Below, in pieces: positions 1-10,800 of a stretch of DNA of 64,000 bases. The DNA comes from Cyanophora paradoxa (lineage: Eukaryota > Glaucocystophyceae > Cyanophorales > Cyanophoraceae). The notes beneath the pieces are model-generated. The model saw only the letters and a list, made by a program, of their open reading frames with translations, ran no database searches and was not told where the DNA came from. A program made the position numbers and the translations under genes. Numbering within the stretch: position 1 is the stretch's first letter; every line of letters begins with the position of its first letter. The stretch covers positions 186,001-250,000 of the forward strand of contig QPMI01000709.1 of the NCBI GenBank assembly GCA_004431415.1, read 5' to 3'.

Positions 1-150
1 GGCGCCGGGCGCCGCCTAGCTAGTCATCGCTGGTGTACCCAGCCGAGCTCACCGTACCCCCGCCGAAAGAACCCAGCGCGCGAGGCAGCGCGATCCGAGC
101 CACGCGCCAGTTTCCGAAGCTAAGGCCAGCACATTTGAGACCAATCGGCA

Positions 151-1002
151 ATGGCAGGTGCGTCTTCGCGCTTCTCCCCGTCCCGTCGATGTGCTTTCGC
201 GCGGCGGGACGCTAACGCCGCGCGCGATTTCGCAACGGCAGGCAAGAGGAAGTCGTGCGTGAACTCATGCGGTTCCGAAGCCGCGCGTCCTAGCTGCGAA
301 GCTGATCCTCGGCATTTGAACAATACAGGGAGGGCGCGGAGAAGGAGGAGGAGAAGCCGCAGCGCCGCAGTAGCCGGTGGGTAGATTGAATGACTCGTAG
401 AACAGAATCGGACCGGGCGTCCGCGAGCAGGTGGGTCGCCGTCAATGACTGACGCCCGGGGGTCCGCGCAGGCTTTCGGGGACGTCCGACAAGGCCGAGA
501 AGCCCAAGGCAGAGCCGAAGCCGGCGAAGCGCAAGAGCGGTGAGGGCCGCGCGTGCGATCGCGGCCCGCGGGGCGCCGCCGACGGGCGGAGCAGAGCCGA
601 AGAAGAAGGCCGCGAAGGAGGAGGAGCCGAGCGAGGAGGAGGCCGAGAAGAGCGAGGAGGAGGAGCAGAAGCCCAAGAAGGGCAAGGCGGCCCCTGCCAA
701 GAAGGAGACCAAGAAGCCGGCCAAGGCCGACAAGCCGAAGGAGGCCGCCAAGGACGAGGAGGAGAAGGAAGCCGACAAGGACGACGAGGAGAAGGAGGAG
801 GCGAAGCCCAAGGCTGCAGCCGGCAAGGGTCGGCGCCGCCCGCCGCGCCCCCGCGCCCCCGCGGCCCCTGACGGCCCGCCGGGCAGGCAAGGGCAAGGGC
901 AAGGGCAAGGGCAAGGGCAAGGGCGGCAAGCCCGACGAGGAGGAGGGTGTGCACGCGCCCGCGGCCCGCGGCTTCGCGCGCGCTCGCTGACGTGCAGCGT
1001 AG
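151..1002 (+). CDS. HMGN-like nucleosome-binding protein (7 exons, 144 aa)
   Basis: Seen: seven exons join in one frame: 151-157, 242-254 (a 13-nt microexon), 329-376, 472-539, 595-828, 887-946, 998-1002. All introns are GT-AG and 51-97 nt. The 144-aa product is almost entirely Lys, Glu, Ala and Pro. It begins MAGKRKSEG, carries PQRRSSRLSG at residues 17-26, then Pro/Lys-rich sequence, long Lys/Glu blocks, a run of Lys-Gly dipeptides and a GGKPDEEEA tail. Known: vertebrate HMGN proteins start with a KRK patch and bind the nucleosome acidic patch through an RRSARLS core followed by Pro/Lys-rich sequence, with an acidic C-terminus. Inference: a small nuclear chromatin architectural protein with HMGN organisation. 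True homology versus convergence is open because composition is biased. It converges on LARS downstream. Confidence 0.75.
889..932 (+). repeat. GGCAAG hexamer microsatellite (Lys-Gly repeat)
   Basis: About six tandem copies of a GGCAAG hexamer lie within exon 6 of the HMGN-like gene and encode alternating Lys-Gly dipeptides. Copy number is likely to vary between strains. Confidence 0.8.
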
Positions 1003-1356
1003 CGGGGCCGGCAGAGGAGCCGAAGCCGCCGGTCGACGTCTTGGTGCTGTACGAGCTCACCTGCGCGAAGGTCCTCGCTGGCACCTTCTAGGCGGACGGG
1101 CGCCTGCGACTGCGCCTTCCCCCGCCCCGCCGGGGGCCCGGGGCCCCCGGGGCCGCCCGCTGCTTTTTTCAATGCAGTAACAATAATACCACGCTCGTTC
1201 TTCCGCATGCGCCCCCGCGAGAGCATGCCCCGCCCCACCCAGGTCTACCCCCGGTGCCGATCGCGCGCCGCGCCCGGAGGGCTCAAGATACTGTGGCGAA
1301 CTGTCCTGGTTGAAAGAAGGGAGGGGGAAGCTTAAAGGGGCCGCCCGCGCCCGCGC
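1003..1356. other. Convergent intergenic spacer, HMGN-like gene / LARS
   Basis: The stop codons of the two convergent genes are about 354 bp apart. The spacer holds GC-rich sequence and one A/T-richer patch near 1170-1190 that could serve polyadenylation. No ORF with a recognisable product is seen on either strand. Confidence 0.5.
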
Positions 1357-4300
1357 CTAGGCCTTGAGGGCGAAGGAGACCTGGGGCTTGCCCGGGACGG
1401 CGAACTCTTTCCTGTTCTCGGGGTCCTCGGCGGCGGGGTCCGAGGTGCGGGCGACGGAGAGGGCGCCGGCGGGGAGCTCGAGCTGCTTGCAGAGCCACGC
1501 GAGGTTCTCCTGCAGCACCGCCACCTGCACACCCAGAACGACGCAGGTCAGGTCAGGCCGAGCCCGGGGCCTCCCCCTCGCCTCCCCCTCCGCCCCGCTC
1601 CCCCCGCGGACCTCATCGAAGGGCATGACGAGCTCGAAGGCCTCCACGCCGCGCGCCTCCGAGTCCTCCTTCACGTACCTGGCGGCCTCCTTCTCAGGGG
1701 CGGGGCCGAGGCGGGGCGGGCGCAGGGGCGCGGCGGGCGCTCGCGCACCCGATGAGCGGCATGAGCTTCTTCCAGTTGGCCTCGACGCTGGGGACGGCCC
1801 GCAGGCGCGGGATGGTGTCGGCCGGCCAGCTGCCCTTGGCGCCCTCGTAGATGGCGCGAGCCGTCGTGAGGAAGTCCTGGTGGTACTGCGGGAACTCGCC
1901 GGCGACGAGGACGACGCCGCGCTCGACCTCGACCTTGGCGGGGGGCGCGCCGCCCTTGGCGCCGCCCTTCTTGGGCTTGGAGAGCTTCTCGAGGCGCTCG
2001 CGGAAGGCGGAGACGGTCTTGGCGAGGAAGTCAGTGGCGCGGGAGAGGGCGCGGTCCACGGGGCCGGCGGCGGGGAAGGGGGCGTCGATGATGAAGCCCT
2101 TGCGGTGGAGGAGGTGCCGCCAGACGTGCTCGGACCAGTGCGGGCAGATGGGGGCGAGCAGGAGGGCCTGCGCCTCGACGAACTGGAGGGCGAGGTCGGC
2201 GTGCATCGTCTCCACCGAGGCGCGGTACGTGTCCTTGGCGATCTGGAGGTCGAAGAAGCCGGACTTGAGGGCGTCGCGGAAGAGCATGCGGTCGAAGGCG
2301 CGCCCCGCGTTTTCGACGCAGCGGTTCATCTCGTTGCGGAAGACGCGGTCGGCGAAGAGGGCGTCCGAGGGGCCCGTGCGGAGCTTGCCGGCCGCCGCCT
2401 GCTCGACGATCTCCTTGCAGAGGTTGAGGTTCGTGGTGAGGCGCAGGATGGCCATGTTGGCCGTGTCCACCTCGAAGTTGGCGTCGTAGCCGCCGTCGCC
2501 GGCGTTGGCCAGCGCGAAACGCATGCCGTCCGCCGAGTACTCCTCCACCGCCTCGATCAGCGTCTTGAAGTTGCCCGTCGACTTGGACATCTTCTCGGCG
2601 TTGAGGAGGAGGTGCCCGTTGGTGCGGATGCCCCGCGGCCAGTGCTTCTTCGCGAAGATGCCGACGTGGTTGTACAGGAAGAACGTAAGGTGGTTGTTGA
2701 TCAGGTCCTTGCCCGAGCAGCGGAGGTCCACGGGGTACCAGAAGTTGAACTCCTTCTTCATCTTCGCCAGCGCCGCCTCCGGGATCTCCGTCTCGCCCTT
2801 GGGGTACGGCGCGTCCAGCAGGATGTGGTCCCACACCTGCCGGGGGGCCCGCTCAGCAACGAAGTTCCTGGAATGTACGCGAGATGCGAGGGCGGCGGGG
2901 CGGCGGGGCGGGCCTTGTGGGTGAGCTGCTCGGCGCGGATGTTGAGGGGCCCCGGGGCGGAGCCGTCGACGACGCCGCCCTGGAGGAGGTGCGCGAAGGT
3001 GTAGAAGGCCATGTAGATGGTCGAGTCGGAGAGGGAGTCGATGAGGTACTGCTTGTCCCACGGCAGCCGCGTCCCCAGCCCGTACGTCCGCGAGCACGCC
3101 CACTCCCGCAGCCACGCCAGCGTCGCGTTGAACGCGTTCCGCGTCTCGTCCGAGAAGAGCTGCCGGCCAGACCGTTAGAGCCTCGCGAGCAGTCAAATCT
3201 TGTGCAGGAGGCCGCGCACCTCGAGGGAGGCGAGGCACTCCTCGGTGAGCTTGCGCCAGGACTCCTCGCCGTAGTCCAGGTAGTACTGGTCGGTGAGGCA
3301 CACGACGCACTCGTCGCCCGAGCGGGACATCACCAGGCCCTCCGGCTCGCTGTACCGCGCCGCCGTCCTTCCCAGGCAAGGGTCGTCAGAGGCGCGGGAG
3401 ACTTCGAAGCAAGTACTAGCTAAACCGCGCGCGCACCCGGCGGCGAGCATCTCGTCGCGGATGATGGGCTTGGCGTCCTGCACCTTCTTGCCGGCGTGCG
3501 GGCCGACGAGGAGCACGCCCTCGTAGAAGCCCTTGAGGTACGTCGCCTCCTTCGCCTTGGCCAGCAGCTCCCGGTCGTTCTGGCTCTTGATCTTGAGCTG
3601 CGTGCACACCGTGACCGCCGACTGGTCCCCGTACTGCGCGCGCGCGACACGTAGCAATCAGAATCCGACCCGCCTCGCGTACTCTCATCATCAAAGACGA
3701 CGGGAGCGCGTGCCTCGGGGATGTTGATGATGGGGACGACCTCGAAGGGCACGACCATCTCGTCGGTGATGCCGTACTTCTGCCGCAGCTGCGGCTTGTT
3801 CTTCAGGTCCATCAGCGCCACGTAGTCGTCCGGCGCGTCCGACGGCACGCTGCGCGGGCGCGGGCGCGGGCGCGGGCGTCGCTGAGCTCCCCTCCGAGAG
3901 GCCTGGGGCGGGGGGGTGGGGCAGGGCGGACCTCGTGACGATGCCGGTGCCCTTGCCGGTGCTGATGGTGAGCATCGGGAGGGCGTAGACGCGCTCGTAC
4001 TTGAGGGCGTTGGGGGCCTTCAGGGGCAGGCCCAGCAGGTCGGTGCCCTTGACCGTCGCCAGCAGCTTCACCTTGCCCTCCTCGGGGCTCATCCCCTGGA
4101 ACGCCATGTCTGCGCGCACGCACGAGCCCCCGCCGCCAGGCGTCAGGCGCGCCGGCCCCGCGCGTCCCGCAGCTCGAGGGCGCGCACTGCGGGCGGCGCG
4201 GGCCGTGCAGACGAAGACCTCGCCCTCGTTCGTCTCGTACGCGCCGTACTGCGCGCCGCGCGCTCGCCGCTCAGACGGGAGCTCGCGTCCGGAGGCGGCC

Positions 4301-5875
4301 CCTCTCACCTCGCCGTCGGGGAGGACCCAGCAGTTGGTCTGCCCGTACATCGTCTCCGGGCGCAGCGTCGCCGCCGCAAGGAAGACCTTGCGGCCCTGCG
4401 AACGAAGCGCCTCGGACGAGGCTGTACCCGGCGGCGTGCGAAGGGAGCGCGCACGGCGAGGGCCTGCAGGGCCGCCGGGAACGGCTCCAGGACCTGCAGC
4501 TTGATGATCGTGTACTCCTGCGCCGAAAATGAGTGAGCCCGTACCCACAAAAGGGGAGGGGGGGGGGTGTGGACCTGGGGGAGGACGCCCTCGCCGGACT
4601 GGCGGTCGTGGTCCATGCAGGGCTGGCCGTCGAGGGGCGAGTAGATGGTGTAGCGCTTGCCGAACTTGATCTTGCCGAGCGCCTTCAGCGTCTCGAACTG
4701 CCACTGGATGAACGAGTCGTAGTACGGGTTCACCTGCGCGCCGCCGCTCGTCTCGAGACGCCGGCCGGGGCGGCGCGGCGCGAGGCGGGAGGAGCGGGGT
4801 CACGTGGGTGGTGATGAAGGAGCGGCGCCAGTCGACGTGGAGGCCCATGCGCAGCAGGTCGGCCTTCGCAAGGGGCGGGAAGTAGCGGAGCCAGTGCTCC
4901 GCCTGCCGGCCGTGCGTGAGGAAGGCCCGCCGCGCGGGGCACCGGCGCCGCGGGGGGTGCGCACGTCCTGGAAGGCGGGGATCTCCTCCTCGGGCACGCC
5001 CATGCTCGCCAGGATGTCCCACTGCCGCGTGGACTTGCCCGACTTGGCCGCCGCCTTGCTCTACGCGGCGCCGGTGCCCAGCCGTCAGCCGCGCCCCCGG
5101 CCGCATCGCAAGCCCCCGGCCCCGCCCCCCGCCCCGCCCTCGCTCGCCTTCTTGCCCGTGAACTTGAGGAGATCACCCTCCCCCTTCTCCTTCGTCGTTG
5201 CCGCCTTCTCCTCTGCGCGCCGCGTGAGGGGCGCCGCGCGCGGCGCCGCGCTGGCGCGCGCGGCCGCACCGTCGTCGGGGAACTCGGGCGGGCACCCGAA
5301 TTGCTCGATCTCCTTCTTCAGCTTGTCGGCGCAGGCCTTGATCGGCATGCCCGTGCAGTGGAAGCCGAACGGGAAGAGGGCGCGCTCGCCGCGCATCCGC
5401 CGATACGACACGCCGAACTCGCACTTGGACAGCGAGAAAGCGTGGCCCAGGTGCAGACGCCCGTTCACGTAGGGATACGGGAACGTCACGAGGAACCTGC
5501 GGCGAGGTCAGCACATCGCGCCTGCCGCCCGCGTTCCGACGCCATACGGCCGACACACGCCGGGAGCCGCGAGCACCGCCGGGCGCTCACAGCCGCGGAG
5601 CTCCGTCGGCCGGCATATCTAATGCGACGCCCTCGGCGGCGCCGAGTACTGGCGCACTTGGTCACGCCGGCGGCCTCCTCAGGCGCGTCCAGCTCGAATG
5701 CCTTGGCATCGTACCAGAGCTTCTGAACATCCTTCTCGATCTTCAGGAGTTCGTCGCGGCGTGCGAACGACGCCGGCGCCTGCGCGGAGGCCGACCTGGG
5801 CATCAGCAGCGGAGCGGGTGGCTGCCTATAGCCAGCGCAAAAACGCTTGCGCACCGCCTTCTCTTTGGTCGCCAT
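1357..5875 (-). CDS. LARS: Leucyl-tRNA synthetase, cytosolic (archaeal/eukaryal type), multi-exon
   Basis: Charges tRNA-Leu with leucine in the cytosol. Class Ia signatures are clear on the minus strand: [13 protein letters not shown] (the HIGH motif, near 5440-5480) and [11 protein letters not shown] (near 2570-2600). The exon following HLGH reads [19 protein letters not shown], typical of eukaryotic LARS, and an editing domain lies between (exons around 3200-4700). The anticodon-binding and C-terminal regions continue to the TAG at 1357. The start at 5875 (MATKEKA) is the first ATG giving a LARS-like N-terminus ([16 protein letters not shown]). About a dozen short introns interrupt it; for example 5213-5269 is a 57-nt GT-AG intron with a CTCAC branch site. 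The gene looks intact. Exact internal joins were not all resolved. Confidence 0.92.
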
Positions 5876-7452
5876 GCCGACGGCTGGCGCGAACAAAAAG
5901 TGGCGATCGAGCGGGGGGGGGCGACCGGCGGCAGGGTACGTCGGCCTTGCAGTGAGCTTGGTACACACGTGTGTGCGGCGCATTGGTTGTGTTTTTCTCG
6001 GTCTCCAGAGCTCGAGATGGATTATCTTAATGCCCATCAACGTCCCGACGACTATACTCCCAAGCTCCAGTCCGGAGTCGCGCGGCCGGTTGAACGTGTA
6101 CGTGTACTCGTGCGGTACTTAGCCTAGTAGGAGAGAGAGCGACAGAGAGCGACGTCAGGCCTCGATCGAGCTTAAGCCTTCACGCGTACGCCACTAGATC
6201 TACCCGGCCCGACGGCCTTGCAGCTGCTGCGCATGCTCGAACCCCCCTGCCGCTAGGCGCTCGGCTAGCACGGATTCATGATTCTCGGCTTTCGGCGCAC
6301 CTACACCCGCCTGCTCCCTCGCTAGTGCTATGCCTAGCGAACGCCTTCTTCGAATCCCCGTCGCCGTACGCGTTCTGTTGTCCTCTGCCTTCGATCGGGC
6401 GCCTTTCTCTGAAGAACCTGCGTTTGGGCACGATAGTCTTTACGCTTCTCCATTCTCTGATGCATAAAGCGGCGGCCGCACCTAGGCCTGCTGGTTTTAG
6501 CTTCTCCCCCGTGCTAGCGAATATTTAATCCGCTCAACTCACAAGATCTGGTGATTGTGCTCTTAATTATAAGCTTGATCACCTACATGACTCAGGGTAT
6601 CAGATGCCTAGCCTCTTATCCACACCTCTAGATCTAGTGGTGATTTATCTCTTGCAGTGATTGCAGGTGCTTCGATTAGCTTGGATCCATGCGCATGCAT
6701 GGTTACGTGGTTAGACTATATATATAGCTATAGCTATATATTTTATTTATATGTCGACGTCTGAGCTGGCTTGGGCATATGCATGTCTAGATCTAGATCT
6801 TATACATACTATATATTCAAGGCTTCTTCTTCTATGTCTGATCATGATCATGAGGCGGCCAGTTCGATGCATATATATGATGCTATCCACCATATAGGCC
6901 AGTTTGACTTTGTCGAATTCCTTGATGAACTTGTTGATTTCGAGGCAGCTCTCTGGTCCGACGGTCTGAGGACAAAGCTCAAGTTAACCTTTATTTGTCC
7001 TCCAAGTACGCTACCTTAAGCTTCCCTTATTCGCTAGCGCTATTGGATGAAGGCGTCACAGTGTGCCCCTCTTCTCTGACCGACCATTTCTCTCAGTCTG
7101 TTCTCCAACCATTTCTAGATCTCAGTCTGCAGATTATCGGATAGGTCTATATAGTCACTGAGTCCTGCTCTCTGACCATTTCTCCCAGTCTGCTCCGAGG
7201 CTCTAGATCTAGATCTCCCACGATTTCTTAGTCGACACCCTTTTACAGTACTTTCAAAAAAGTTTTGTCGACCGTTGGACCGGTTTTTTTCACTTAAGCT
7301 TGGGCCTTGGCCATATGGTCTTCTGCTTCCAATCCTTTCCACTGCCGTGAAACGTTTCACTTTGCTTGTTGAATTCGAACTCCCTGCAACTCACGTGCAC
7401 CCTTTTATATAATTAACGTTCATTTGGCCTCGAGATCTTGTGCACGTGAGCA

Positions 7453-7473
7453 GTACTAGTACTAGTACTAGTG
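7453..7473. repeat. AGTACT/ACTAGT short tandem palindromic repeat
   Basis: Four head-to-tail copies of a TAGTAC hexamer. Every register is palindromic or nearly so. Confidence 0.7.
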
Positions 7474-7819
7474 TGGCAATTTTTGCAAGCTCGAGCGCTC
7501 AAATCCCCGCCGCCGGGCCGCGCCTGTGTCATTAATATTGCAATTGGCCGCACGGCTAACTTAAGCTTGGCAATTCGCGCAAGTACAAGTCAAGCTCAAA
7601 TCCCCGCCGGCCGGGATCTTAACGCGTACGTAGGAACTTCGGAAGCTTAATTAAATATCATGATATTAGGCTGTACCGTAGTACGTTGACGTATACGTGA
7701 AAACGTTCATGGGGTACATCTTGACCGTCGGACTTGGAGCTTGCACTGGGGTATGCAAGCTGCACATGCAGCTGGGGGCCTGGGGCCGGCCCGGGCCCGG
7801 CCCCATCTCCAGTCTGCCA

Positions 7820-7880
7820 GACTGCGCAGTGCGCACTGCGCAGTGCGCACTGCGCACTGCGCACTGCCGCAGTGCGCAGC
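7820..7880. repeat. TGCGCA/GCGCAGT palindromic array
   Basis: About 60 bp of alternating GCGCACT and GCGCAGT units forms overlapping inverted repeats that could fold into several alternative hairpins. It lies in the intergenic region upstream of gene A. Confidence 0.8.
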
Positions 7881-8504
7881 TGTACAATGTACATGTGCGG
7901 CGATGATGTGCCAGTTCCTGTCACAGACTCACAGTCGCTGTGTGCCGATTCGGTCTAAGGAATCGACGCTTCGAATCTAGCCCGACGAATCACGTGTGAT
8001 ATCACTGATATGCACCGCGAACACGCAGTAGGTTGTGAACACACTCCAACATGTTCAGCTTATATGATTGCATATCCTCTAATATATATGTATTCTGGGG
8101 CCCGACATTGAGATATATAAGACCCTAGGCGGCGTACTTAGTACCTAGCCGGCGCACCGGTTGCAATTGCTGGCGGCCGCTGCAGCTGCATGCAGCTGGC
8201 CGGTTGGCCGCGTGGCGCCGGACATGCAGCCGGCTCGTGACCCAAGTTTAAATCGAGGGGGGTACAACGGCTCCAACTGATCATGCAGTCTGGGATGCTT
8301 TTTTTTTCAAGGAATCTTGGGCGCCGCCTGGAAAGAGCGCTCCCGCCATCCTCCCTGCCGCTCGAAGTATCTGCTGCAGCTGCGCGCGCTCACTGATCAA
8401 AAATAGTTTAGAGCAGGCCTGAGGACATCCCAGCTCGTGGTCACAGCCTAGACCTAGCCCGCCGCGCCGCATCAGCGGCGCGTGCAGGTTCCAGACAGGA
8501 GGCA

Positions 8505-9665
8505 ATGTCGCCCAGCAACAGGCTCACGCAGCTGCCGTTTTTCGACATCACCGGCGAGCAGCGACTCCTTGATTGCCCTGTCGGGCGCGATGGGCTCGTG
8601 CGCGTTGCTTCGGACGATTGGTGTGACCTGATTGAGGTGAGCACCTCATGATGAGCTCCCGCGCGCCGCGAATCCTCCCTGATCTCGGAATATTCAGGTC
8701 TTGGCGCGTGAGCTGAACGTGCCGTACGCCGCGCTCCTGCGGCACCCGAAGTACGGCCAGTCGCTGGAGGCGGTCCATGACCTGATGGAGACCGGTGTCT
8801 ACGAGCTCCCGGACGACTCACCGATGAGACCCCTGCGTGAGCGGAGGTTCCGTGAGCGGCGGGAAATCTTCGAGAAGCGTGCCGCGGCGGTGGCGGCCGG
8901 CGGTTACGTCGCCAGTCCGGTGTCGCCGCGGACGGCGAAGCGGCCGTGGCAGCTGCCGGAGCTGGATCCAAGCACCTACGGCGAATACGACCCGAGCTCA
9001 AAGTCCGCGCTCGGCTCCTTCGTCGACTGGCCCTCGCCCCGCGTGGTCCGTAGTCAAACCGGTTCGCGTGCCGTCGGCGTTGTTGACCCCGTGCGTAGAT
9101 CTTGCGCCGGAGGCTGGCAAGCCGCAGCGATGACTCAGACACGGGTCACGTGTCGGAGGGCGAGCCAGCGTCGGCGGCTCGGTCGTCCATGGACACCAGC
9201 TGCAGCGAGGAGGCCGCGGCGCGCCCGATGCTCCGCCTCGACTGCCTTTCTGGCACCAGCCCGGTGTCCTCTGGCCTGTCGCGGGCGTCGGGGAGCCCGT
9301 CGGCGGAGGAGGTGCTGGCGTGCAAGCGGGAGCGGCAGGCGCAGGAGGAGGCCTGCGAGGCCTCGTGCAAGCGCTCGCGGCGCGACCCGATGAGCGCCGC
9401 CTCGGCCGCCTCGCCCGGCCTCAGCTTCTCGGGCAGCTCCTCCCCCGCCCCCCTCTCCGCCGCCTCCGCCTCCTCCCTCTCCTCCGCCTCCTCCTCCTGC
9501 TCCTCCGCCCGGCCCCGCCGCGTGCGCCGCGCCCCGCGGCAGCAGACCGCCTGCCAGGCCTCGCGGAGCCGCAGCGAGGGCCTCGCCGGCCTGTCCAAGT
9601 CCCTCGACATCAACTTTTCGGAGCTCCTCTCTTCCCACATGTGCTCGGTCGCCATCCAGGCCTAG
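8505..9665 (+). CDS. Unknown protein, paralogue A (348 aa, 3 exons)
   Basis: Exons 8505-8636, 8698-9045 and 9099-9665 join in frame (132, 348 and 567 nt) through introns of 61 and 53 nt. The N-terminal half has a conserved block (PFFDITGEQRLL, then ARELNVPYAALLRHPKY, then SALGSFVDWPSPRV) shared with paralogue B at 10801-12112. Exons 1 and 2 together encode about 160 conserved residues, which suggests a folded domain. The C-terminal exon is Ser-rich and basic, with possible nuclear localisation signals (CKRSRRD, RPRRVRRAPR). I do not recognise the family. A nuclear regulatory role is a guess from the basic clusters. It is tail to tail with B. Confidence 0.8.
9267..9599 (+). repeat. Near-identical tract shared with paralogue B (gene conversion), copy A
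   Basis: These 333 bp match the reverse complement of 10873-11205 with only three mismatches seen by eye. Flanking coding sequence of the same gene pair is clearly diverged, synonymous sites included. Confidence 0.9.
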
Positions 9666-10800
9666 GCGAAGCCGATTCTTGTCACTTTCACGCCGTAGCT
9701 TGCGGTCTTTCGCTTTAGTGGGCTCTTCATGCAATGGGGGATTCACATATTCTGCGCGTTCGCAGTGTAACATAATGTAACTACAATTTTCCGCCTTCGG
9801 GCCCAGCTGGCAGATGTTCGTCCTGTTTGTACATTTTTCCCAGACGGACACTACGTCGGCTGTACTATTACGTAGCTCAGTAGCTTAGTATGTCTGATAG
9901 ACAAGCTGCAGCGGCAGCGCCTGTCGTGTACATATCCTGCGGTGTAATTTAACAAGGTCGCCTGCTTGCAAACCCCTGTGACTTGCGAGGCCCGGGGGCG
10001 TGGTCGTGGCGCCGCGCGTGGGCGCCGGGCAACCGGGCCGGGCTCAGGGCCCCTCCGACGGCCCGAGGGCTCATGCCATGATGGACATGATCCGATGATC
10101 ACTGATCATGAGAACGACTACACATGATCCGTTAGTCCGCTCAGCGTCTGCAGCCCTACCTGCGGGGCCCGCGCGCGGCCCCGGCGTGCGGCCCGGGGCA
10201 GCCTGAAAGGCCCGGACCCGGGGCGCCGCCGGGCCGGCCCGGGCCCCGGACCGTCGGACCCGCCGCCGGGGCCGGGCCCCGGGCCCGGCCGCGGGGGCCG
10301 GGGCCGGGGGCCCGGCCCGGGGCCCGGCCTGCCACACTGTGACATTATCCCACATAGGGCCCCCGGGCCCGGTCCCGATCAAGAGCCGGGTCACCGGATG
10401 CCGGACGGCGCCCGATCCGGACCATGCCCGCGGCCCCGCGCGGCGCGGCCGGCCACCCCCGTGCCGCGGCGCACAATGCAAGCCCGTGACTCAGTGATAA
10501 GTCAGAAAATTGAAAGCGATCGATATCATTGCATTTTTCATTCTGATTATACGAGAGACTTGTACAAGATCGAATAATGAACTGTCGATAAGTTGAATTA
10601 CAGAGGATGCGAGGGCTGCCGAACTACATTACTTTATACTAGGAACATCAAGTACAGGGTAACTGCTCCGTAGGAACAAGAAGCTAGAGCTTCTGCACTT
10701 ATGTACAGCCTGACGACTGAATAACTTATTGTGCTGCGAGGTTTCAAAACACGATGAAAGATAAGAGCGAAAAAGCAGTTGGAGGAAGGCCGGGCGCCGC
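9666..10800. other. Convergent spacer between paralogues A and B
   Basis: The spacer separates the two arms of the inverted gene pair. A TGTAA pentamer near 9776 lies shortly after the stop of gene A and could be part of a polyadenylation signal. The centre (about 10150-10330) is an extremely GC-rich run of nested GGCCC/GGGCC palindromes. No ORF is supported. Confidence 0.6.
10150..10330. repeat. Nested GGGCCC/CCGG palindrome block
   Basis: About 180 bp almost purely of G and C, composed of overlapping CCCGGG, GGGCCC, GGCCGGCC and CCGGCCGG palindromes. Strong hairpin potential. It lies in the middle of the inverted gene duplication. Confidence 0.75.

Larger units (their letters stand above)
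5876..8504. other. 2.6-kb palindrome-rich intergenic region
   Basis: Between the divergent LARS and unknown gene A. G+C is visibly lower than in the genes. No ORF has a credible product. The region is crowded with short perfect palindromes: repeated CTAGATCTAG near 6786 and 7203, GATCATGATC near 6839, a TATA/GCTATAGC cluster near 6715-6745, ACTAGT repeats near 7453-7472 and a TGCGCA array near 7820-7880. LARS and gene A promoters must lie at its two ends. No TATA box can be assigned with confidence. Confidence 0.6.

Noticed and set aside
1364-3004. 546-codon open frame on the plus strand
   Set aside because: Antisense to LARS exons, whose KMSKS and anticodon-domain motifs are unmistakable.
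6771-7019. 82-codon plus-strand frame in the palindrome-rich spacer
   Set aside because: No domain, no splice context, and composition follows the local palindromes.
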